Positions 51,310-55,364 of a DNA stretch of 55,364 bases are shown in pieces. The translations under genes and the position numbers were made by a program. Position 1 is the first letter of the stretch. Each line of letters starts with the position of its first letter. The notes under the pieces were generated by a model that made no database searches, had not been told where the DNA came from, and saw only the letters and a list, made by a program, of their open reading frames with translations. This DNA comes from Bordetella trematum. GTDB taxonomy: Bacteria; Pseudomonadota; Gammaproteobacteria; Burkholderiales; Burkholderiaceae_B. The stretch lies in contig NZ_FKBR01000031.1 in NCBI RefSeq assembly GCF_900078335.1, positions 1 through 55,364 on the forward strand, given 5' to 3'.

Positions 51310-52503
51310 ATGAGCCATACCGACGCCTATATCGTCGCCGCCACACGCCTGCCCGTGGGCAAGCGGCTGGGCATGTACGCCACCACCCGCCCCGATGACA
51401 TGCTGGCTGCCGTGTTGCAGGCCGCGCTCGCCCAGGCGCCGGCCCTGTCGCCGGAACGCATCGAGGATGTCATCACCGGCTGCGCCATGCCGGAAGCCGA
51501 ACAGGGCATGAACGTCTCCCGCATGGGGCTGCTGCTGGCCGGACTGCCCGACTCGGTGGCGGGCCTGACCATCAACCGCTTCTGCGCCTCGGGGCTGCAG
51601 GCCGTCGCCGACGCGGCAGCCCGCATCCGCCTGGGCGAGGCCGACGTCATGATCGGCGCAGGCACCGAATCGATGAGCCTGATGCCGCAGATACTGGGCA
51701 ATAAAATCGCCATCAACCCCGCCATCTTCAGCGACCCCGCACACCTGGGCATGGCCTATGGCATGGGCCTGACCGGCGAGCAGGTCGCGCAGCGCTGGAA
51801 AATCTCGCGCGAGGACCAGGATGCCTTTGCACTGGCCTCGCACCAGAAGGCCTGCGCCGCGATTGCCGCCGGCCATTTCCGTGCCGAGACCACGCCCTAC
51901 CGCATCGTCCGCCACCTTCCGGATGGCGCCAGCGGCACGGCGCTGGTGGTCGAACACCTGGCGCAGGTCGACGAGGGCCCGCGCCCCGATACCTCGCTGC
52001 AGGCCCTGGCACGGCTGCGCCCGGTGTTCGCCGCCGGCGGCAGCGTGACCGCCGGCAACAGCTCCCAGATGTCCGATGGCGCGGGCGCCGTGATCCTGGT
52101 TTCCGAACGGGTGCTCAAGGAACTCAAGCTGCAGCCGCTGGCGCGTTTCGTCAGCTATGCCGTGGCGGGCGTGCCGCCCGAGATCATGGGCATCGGGCCG
52201 GTGGCCGCGGTCCCCAAGGCCCTGGCGCGCGCCGGCATCGCGCAGCACGATCTGGCCTGGATAGAACTCAACGAAGCCTTCGCGTCGCAGTCGCTGGCGG
52301 TCATGCGGGACCTGGAGCTGAACCCCGAGCGCGTCAATCCGCTGGGCGGCGCAATTGCTCTGGGCCATCCGCTGGGCGCAACCGGCGCCATCCGCCTGGC
52401 CACCCTGCTGCATGGCCTGCGCCGCACAGGCGGGCGCTATGGCATGGTGACCATGTGCATCGGCACAGGGATGGGGGCTGCGGGCATCTTCGAAGCCCTG
52501 TAG
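51310..52503 (+). CDS. fadA: Acetyl-CoA C-acyltransferase (FadA-like thiolase)
   Basis: This 397-residue thiolase II closes the beta-oxidation cycle by cleaving 3-ketoacyl-CoA. The nucleophilic cysteine is C92 in NRFCASGLQAVADAA. Also present are TAGNSSQMSDGAGAVIL, WIELNEAFASQSLAV, GGAIALGHPLGATGAIR (His) and MCIGTGMGAAGIFEAL (second Cys). It is typical of the FadA branch that pairs with HAD-ECH multifunctional enzymes. ATG 51310 lies 9 bp after the preceding stop; no own promoter is expected. It is a second thiolase in the same cluster, differing from the 436-residue FadI-like one in length and motifs. Confidence 0.93.
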   Translation: MSHTDAYIVAATRLPVGKRLGMYATTRPDDMLAAVLQAALAQAPALSPERIEDVITGCAMPEAEQGMNVSRMGLLLAGLPDSVAGLTINRFCASGLQAVADAAARIRLGEADVMIGAGTESMSLMPQILGNKIAINPAIFSDPAHLGMAYGMGLTGEQVAQRWKISREDQDAFALASHQKACAAIAAGHFRAETTPYRIVRHLPDGASGTALVVEHLAQVDEGPRPDTSLQALARLRPVFAAGGSVTAGNSSQMSDGAGAVILVSERVLKELKLQPLARFVSYAVAGVPPEIMGIGPVAAVPKALARAGIAQHDLAWIELNEAFASQSLAVMRDLELNPERVNPLGGAIALGHPLGATGAIRLATLLHGLRRTGGRYGMVTMCIGTGMGAAGIFEAL

Positions 52504-52653
52504 CGGCGCCGGCACGGCGTCCATGCCCCAGGCCGTTTGTCCATTCTTGGCTCTATCGGCCCGGGGCTGCCGTCCCTAGACTGGAGAGCATCCGGGCGGC
52601 GCCGCGCCGGCCTGTCGCCAGTAACGCTGCCGCCCCAGAACCTGGAGCCCGTC

Positions 52654-53085
52654 ATGTCGGCACAACGCCTGCCCTATTCCACCCTGTCCCCGGCAGCCTA
52701 CCAAGGCCTGCTCAGCGCCAAACAGGCGCTGGATCACAGCCCGCTGGGCAAGACCCTGATCGAACTGATCTATCTGCGCCTGTCGCAGATCAATGGCTGC
52801 GCCTTCTGCCTGGAGATGCACAGCGCGTCTTTGCGCAAAGAAGGAGTGCCGGCCGCCAAGCTCGACAGCCTGGCGGGCTGGCGCGTGAGCCACCGCTTCG
52901 ACGAGCGCGAGCGCGCCGCGCTCGCCTGGGCCGAGTCCCTGGCCGATGTGGCCGCCAGCCATGCGCCGGACACCGATTACCAGCCGCTTGAGGCCTGCTT
53001 CAGCGAGGTCGAGATCAGCGACCTCACCATTGCCATCGCCCTCATGAGCGCCTTCAACCGCCTGGCCATCGGGATGCGGCTGTAA
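52654..53085 (+). CDS. Carboxymuconolactone decarboxylase / AhpD-like protein
   Basis: This 143-residue all-helical protein is of the AhpD/CMD family. The core motif GCAFCLEMHSASLRKEG contains the CxxC pair and the downstream histidine of the AhpD-type peroxidase or disulfide active site. LPYSTLSPAAYQGL precedes it and ISDLTIAIALMSAFNRLAIG follows. The presence of both cysteines favours a thiol-based, AhpD-like oxidoreductase rather than a true decarboxylase. ATG 52654 follows GGAG; the frame upstream is not used. It lies 150 bp after fadA on the same strand and may be expressed with the cluster or separately. Confidence 0.87.
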   Translation: MSAQRLPYSTLSPAAYQGLLSAKQALDHSPLGKTLIELIYLRLSQINGCAFCLEMHSASLRKEGVPAAKLDSLAGWRVSHRFDERERAALAWAESLADVAASHAPDTDYQPLEACFSEVEISDLTIAIALMSAFNRLAIGMRL

Positions 53086-53108
53086 CGCAAACGGCGCCGG
53101 CTGCGCGC

Positions 53109-53168
53109 AAAGAAAAAGGCCTGCAAGCAATGCTTGCAGGCCTTCCAATATGGCGCGCCCGGCAGGAT
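53109..53168. repeat. Direct repeat of at least 60 bp, copy 1 (tRNA-Arg 3' end and terminator)
   Basis: Bases 53109-53168 are identical to 55305-55364, and the match runs to the window edge, so it may be longer. It covers the terminator, a short spacer and the 3' end of tRNA-Arg. The copies are 2196 bp apart and flank the OYE and GST genes. Confidence 0.95.
53113..53144 (-). terminator. Rho-independent terminator of tRNA-Arg
   Basis: A perfect 13-bp stem (53116-53128 with 53132-53144), 3-nt loop, followed on the minus strand by TTTTTC. It sits six bases beyond the tRNA CCA end. An identical copy is at 55309-55340. Confidence 0.93.
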
Positions 53169-53227
53169 TCGAACCCACGACCCCTTGGTTCGTAGCCAAG
53201 TACTCTATCCAACTGAGCTACGGGCGC
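53151..53227 (-). tRNA. tRNA-Arg (anticodon ACG)
   Basis: A 77-nt tRNA on the minus strand with encoded CCA (53151-53153). The 7-bp acceptor stem GCGCCCG pairs with 53155-53161, a D-arm AGCTCAGTTGGATAGAGT and the T-arm GTGGGTTCGAATCC are intact, and the anticodon stem encloses loop CTACGAA with anticodon ACG. ACG is normally deaminated to ICG and reads CGU, CGC and CGA. The promoter is at 53240-53267 and a terminator follows directly. Confidence 0.97.
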
Positions 53228-53239
53228 TAAAGAGGCGAG

Positions 53240-53267
53240 ATTATAGCTTGTTTTTCGATCTTGTCCA
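53240..53267 (-). promoter_or_regulatory. tRNA-Arg promoter
   Basis: On the minus strand: TGGACA (-35, 53267-53262), 16-nt spacer, TATAAT (-10, 53245-53240), then a CTCGCC discriminator. Its -10 is 12 bp from the mature tRNA 5' end. It starts only a few bases after the stop codon of the OYE gene. Confidence 0.85.
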
Positions 53268-53272
53268 GCAGC

Positions 53273-54391
53273 CTAGTTTTCCAGCGACGGATAGTCGGTA
53301 TAACCGTGCTCGCCGCCCCCATAGAAGGTGCTGCGGTCGGGCGTATTGAGCGGGGCCTGGCGCCGCAGGCGTTCGACCAGATCCGGATTGGCGATGAACA
53401 GCCGGCCAAAGGCCACCAGATCGGCCGCTCCGCTTTGCACCGCCGACTCGGCCATCGGCCCGTCATAGCCATTGTTGACCATCCAGGCGCCGTTGCCTCC
53501 GGCCTGACGATAGACCGACTTCAAGGCGGCATAATCAAACGGCTTGGGGCCCTGCACATGATCCCGTGCCCCGCCCGTGGCGCCCTCAATGATATGCACA
53601 TAGGCCAGGCCATAGGAAGCCAGGCGCCGCACCACATACTCGAACAGCGCCTGCGGCGCATCGTCGCTGACGTCGTTGGCCGGCGTGACCGGCGACAGCC
53701 GGATGCCCACCCGGCCCGCACCGATCTCGGCGACGATGGCGTCCAGCACCTCGAACAGGAAACGTGCCCGGTTCTCGATGATGCCACCGTAGGCATCCTG
53801 CCGATGATTGCTGCTCGAGCGCAGGAACTGATCGATCAGATAGCCGTTGGCCGCATGCACTTCCACCCCATCGAAACCGGCCTCCTCGACCGCTGCCCGC
53901 GCCGCACGGCCGAAATCTGCCACGATGCCCGGCAACTCGGCGATCTCCAGGGCCCGCGGCATGGACGTCGGCGCAAAGCCGCCCTGCCCCTGCGCATCGA
54001 TCAGATAGGTTTTGGTGTTGGCCTGCAAGGCCGAAGGCGCCACCGGCGGCTGGCCATCCGGCTGCAGGCTGTCGTGCGAAACGCGCCCGACGTGCCACAA
54101 CTGGACCACGATCTTGCCACCCTTGGCGTGCACCGCTTCGGTAACGCGACGCCAGCCGGCAAGCTGTTCCGGCGCATACAGGCCCGGCACATCCGCATAA
54201 CCCTGTCCCTGGTGGGAGACCGGGGTCGCTTCGGTAATGAGAAGTCCAGCGCTGGCGCGCTGCGCATAGTAGGTCGCGGTGGCCGGCTGCGGCACCGCGT
54301 TGGGCGAACGATTGCGCGTCAGCGGCGCCATCACGATGCGGTTGGCCAAGCGCAGATCGCCCGCCTTCACGGGATCGAACAAAGTAGACAT
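53273..54391 (-). CDS. nemA: Old Yellow Enzyme family ene-reductase (NemA-like)
   Basis: This 372-residue FMN-dependent alkene reductase reduces activated C=C bonds, and often N-ethylmaleimide or nitrate esters, with NADPH. It has the OYE TIM barrel: N-terminal FDPVKAGDLRLANRIVMAPLTRNRS (FMN contact at MAPLTR), VQLWHVGRVSH, and the substrate-binding pair in VEVHAANGYLIDQFL (His and Asn). SNHRQDAYGG (Tyr) and VAFGRLFIANPDL follow. ATG 54391 has GAGG upstream. It lies downstream of the GST gene on the same strand with a 51-bp gap; both are electrophile-detoxifying enzymes, so an operon is likely. The symbol follows the closest known member, not a proven orthology. Confidence 0.9.
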   Translation of the reverse strand: MSTLFDPVKAGDLRLANRIVMAPLTRNRSPNAVPQPATATYYAQRASAGLLITEATPVSHQGQGYADVPGLYAPEQLAGWRRVTEAVHAKGGKIVVQLWHVGRVSHDSLQPDGQPPVAPSALQANTKTYLIDAQGQGGFAPTSMPRALEIAELPGIVADFGRAARAAVEEAGFDGVEVHAANGYLIDQFLRSSSNHRQDAYGGIIENRARFLFEVLDAIVAEIGAGRVGIRLSPVTPANDVSDDAPQALFEYVVRRLASYGLAYVHIIEGATGGARDHVQGPKPFDYAALKSVYRQAGGNGAWMVNNGYDGPMAESAVQSGAADLVAFGRLFIANPDLVERLRRQAPLNTPDRSTFYGGGEHGYTDYPSLEN

Positions 54392-54442
54392 GGTTGCCTC
54401 GAAATCAAAGGGATACCGGCGCGGCCGGGCCGCGCCCGGCCA

Positions 54443-55063
54443 TCAGGCCGCTTCGGCGATCGCGCGCTGCGCGCTCGGGCGCGCCGCCACACGCGCCAGC
54501 AAGCCGCTGAGCTTGGGGAAGCGGGTCAGATCCACGCCGTCGCCCTGCATCCAGACGCCCACCGTGTAGATATAACCATCGACCACGGAAAATTGTTCGC
54601 CCATTGCCCAGGTGCCGGCAATCTGCGACTCGAGGAAAGCGGCGCAGGCCGTCATGGTCTGCGGCACCTTGGCACGCATGGCCTCTTCGGCGGCAGGATC
54701 GTCGACCCAGCGCGCGCCGCGCCGCTTATGGGCGTGCGCCACATGCACGGTGGAAGACAGATAGCTGGTCAACTCCTGCAGCCGGGCAAAGGCAAAGGCA
54801 TCGTCCAGCGGCGCCAAGCGGGCCTGGGGAAAGGATTGCGCCACGAAAGCCAGCAGTGCAGGCGTTTCGGTCAGCACGCCGCGTTCGGTCTGCAACGCAG
54901 GCACCCGCCCCTTGGGATTGACGCGCAGGAACTCCGGGCTCTGCTGCTGATTGGCGCCGAAATCCAGTTTCACCAGATCGAACTCGACGCCGGCTTCATG
55001 CAATGCAATATGGGTGGCAAGGGCACAGGTACCCGGCGCAGAATAAAAAACCCAACGGGACAT
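54443..55063 (-). CDS. Glutathione S-transferase (beta-class-like)
   Basis: This 206-residue GST has a thioredoxin-fold N-terminal domain (about 1-80) and an all-helical C-terminal domain. The N-terminal motif YSAPGTCALATHIALHEAG puts a cysteine (C13) at the catalytic position of bacterial beta-class GSTs. NPKGRVPALQTE and LTETPALLAF form the glutathione site, and FSVVDGYIYTVGVWM fits the C-terminal N-capping motif. It should conjugate glutathione to electrophiles. ATG 55063 follows AAGGAAG. The gene is first in a short unit with the ene-reductase, both lying between two tRNA-Arg copies. Confidence 0.92.
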   Translation of the reverse strand: MSRWVFYSAPGTCALATHIALHEAGVEFDLVKLDFGANQQQSPEFLRVNPKGRVPALQTERGVLTETPALLAFVAQSFPQARLAPLDDAFAFARLQELTSYLSSTVHVAHAHKRRGARWVDDPAAEEAMRAKVPQTMTACAAFLESQIAGTWAMGEQFSVVDGYIYTVGVWMQGDGVDLTRFPKLSGLLARVAARPSAQRAIAEAA

Positions 55064-55304
55064 GATGGCTTCCTTTCTTGCTTGGATGGAAAAGCCATTA
55101 TCACCACGATCCGGCCCGGCGCACGCCTATCGCCCCTCGCCCAGTAGGCCCATCGCGTCCCCGGCCGCCCCGGGGCGGGGCCAGGCCGGCGCACATACGC
55201 CGGTCGGGTTCTTTTCCCGCAGTGTCTCGCCCATGGGCTTTTCCCCATGGAGTTTGGCCGGCCGGGGCCTTTGTGCAGGGCCACCCCGCCTTTTCAGGCC
55301 GGAA
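55064..55304. other. GC-rich intergenic region of 241 bp
   Basis: No gene is seen upstream of the GST. It holds GC palindromes, for example CCATGG arms around GCTTTTCC near 55231-55250, and otherwise nothing I can assign. The GST promoter is expected here; no clear hexamers are visible. Confidence 0.5.
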
Positions 55305-55308
55305 AAAG

Positions 55309-55340
55309 AAAAAGGCCTGCAAGCAATGCTTGCAGGCCTT
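55309..55340 (-). terminator. Terminator of the second tRNA-Arg
   Basis: Same perfect 13-bp stem and T-run as at 53113-53144, inside the direct repeat. It would end a second leftward tRNA transcript. Confidence 0.85.
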
Positions 55341-55346
55341 CCAATA

Positions 55347-55364
55347 TGGCGCGCCCGGCAGGAT
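55347..55364 (-). tRNA. Second tRNA-Arg copy, 3' end only (cut by window edge)
   Basis: The last 18 bases encode CCA, discriminator G and the 3' acceptor and T-arm start, identical to the tRNA-Arg at 53151. Whether the rest of the gene is intact lies outside the window. Confidence 0.75.

Larger units (their letters stand above)
55305..55364. repeat. Direct repeat of at least 60 bp, copy 2
   Basis: Identical to 53109-53168, cut by the window end. The base before the repeat differs (A here, C at 53108), which marks its left border. Confidence 0.95.

Noticed and set aside
53109-55364. Active integrative element bounded by att sites
   Set aside because: No integrase or mobility gene lies between the tRNA repeats, and the 2.2 kb is filled by two ordinary detoxification genes. 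The repeat itself is kept as a finding.
1-55364. CRISPR array, phage or defence system
   Set aside because: No regularly spaced repeats, cas, toxin-antitoxin, restriction or structural phage genes were recognised. The helicase and SNase-like nuclease are in housekeeping contexts with their own neighbours.

Overview
The window is GC-rich, densely coded DNA from a Gram-negative betaproteobacterium, most likely an Alcaligenaceae member (Bordetella/Achromobacter type). The evidence is an EarP glycosyltransferase next to an EF-P with Arg32, DUF2863 and DUF1178 proteins, a Gram-negative porin and a TonB-dependent receptor, sigma-70-like promoters, and both AcnA and AcnB aconitases. The assignment is inferred from gene content. 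I see no insertion sequence, prophage or CRISPR array. The content is mostly core metabolism, with an ABC uptake operon and a beta-oxidation cluster.

Layout, left to right. At the extreme left a stable-RNA-type promoter fires out of the window. Then come an acetyl-CoA hydrolase/CoA-transferase with a divergent LysR regulator, a large MscS-type channel, a TauE/SafE exporter, a DEDDh exonuclease, acnB, a Fur-type TonB receptor, a lytic-transglycosylase-like lipoprotein and acnA. The two aconitase promoters carry the same operator-like motif just upstream of the -35. Next are a LigB/DODA-type dioxygenase, DUF2863-earP-efp (translation at polyproline stretches), a porin, a DUF1178 protein and a solitary CpaE/TadZ-like ATPase.

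From 23 to 34 kb on the minus strand lie a four-gene peptide-type ABC importer whose junctions all overlap by 4 bp, a membrane-anchored SNase-like nuclease, CorA, and a UvrD/Rep-type helicase with a LexA-like box directly before its start. A DUF72 protein diverges from the helicase. A MocR/GabR-type regulator diverges from gabT-gabD (GABA to succinate). Then come an enoyl-CoA hydratase and CaiB-type CoA-transferase pair, an inositol-monophosphatase-family protein, a class-II-type sirtuin, an MFS permease and serine acetyltransferase EpsC.

From 45.6 kb a plus-strand beta-oxidation cluster encodes two thiolases and two multifunctional enzymes with opposite domain orders, followed by an AhpD-like protein. 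The right end has a tRNA-Arg(ACG), an Old Yellow Enzyme and a glutathione S-transferase, then the 3' end of a second tRNA-Arg copy cut by the window edge. The two copies share at least 60 identical bases including the terminator.

Functionally, CoA-ester and C4 metabolism dominate: CoA transfer, the aconitase steps of the TCA cycle (and methylcitrate cycle), GABA to succinate, and fatty-acyl-CoA oxidation to acetyl-CoA. I found no clearly novel defence or mobile system. The best leads are regulatory: the shared aconitase operator, the LexA-like box, a paired inverted GTTCC-type site, and the tRNA-flanked OYE-GST segment.
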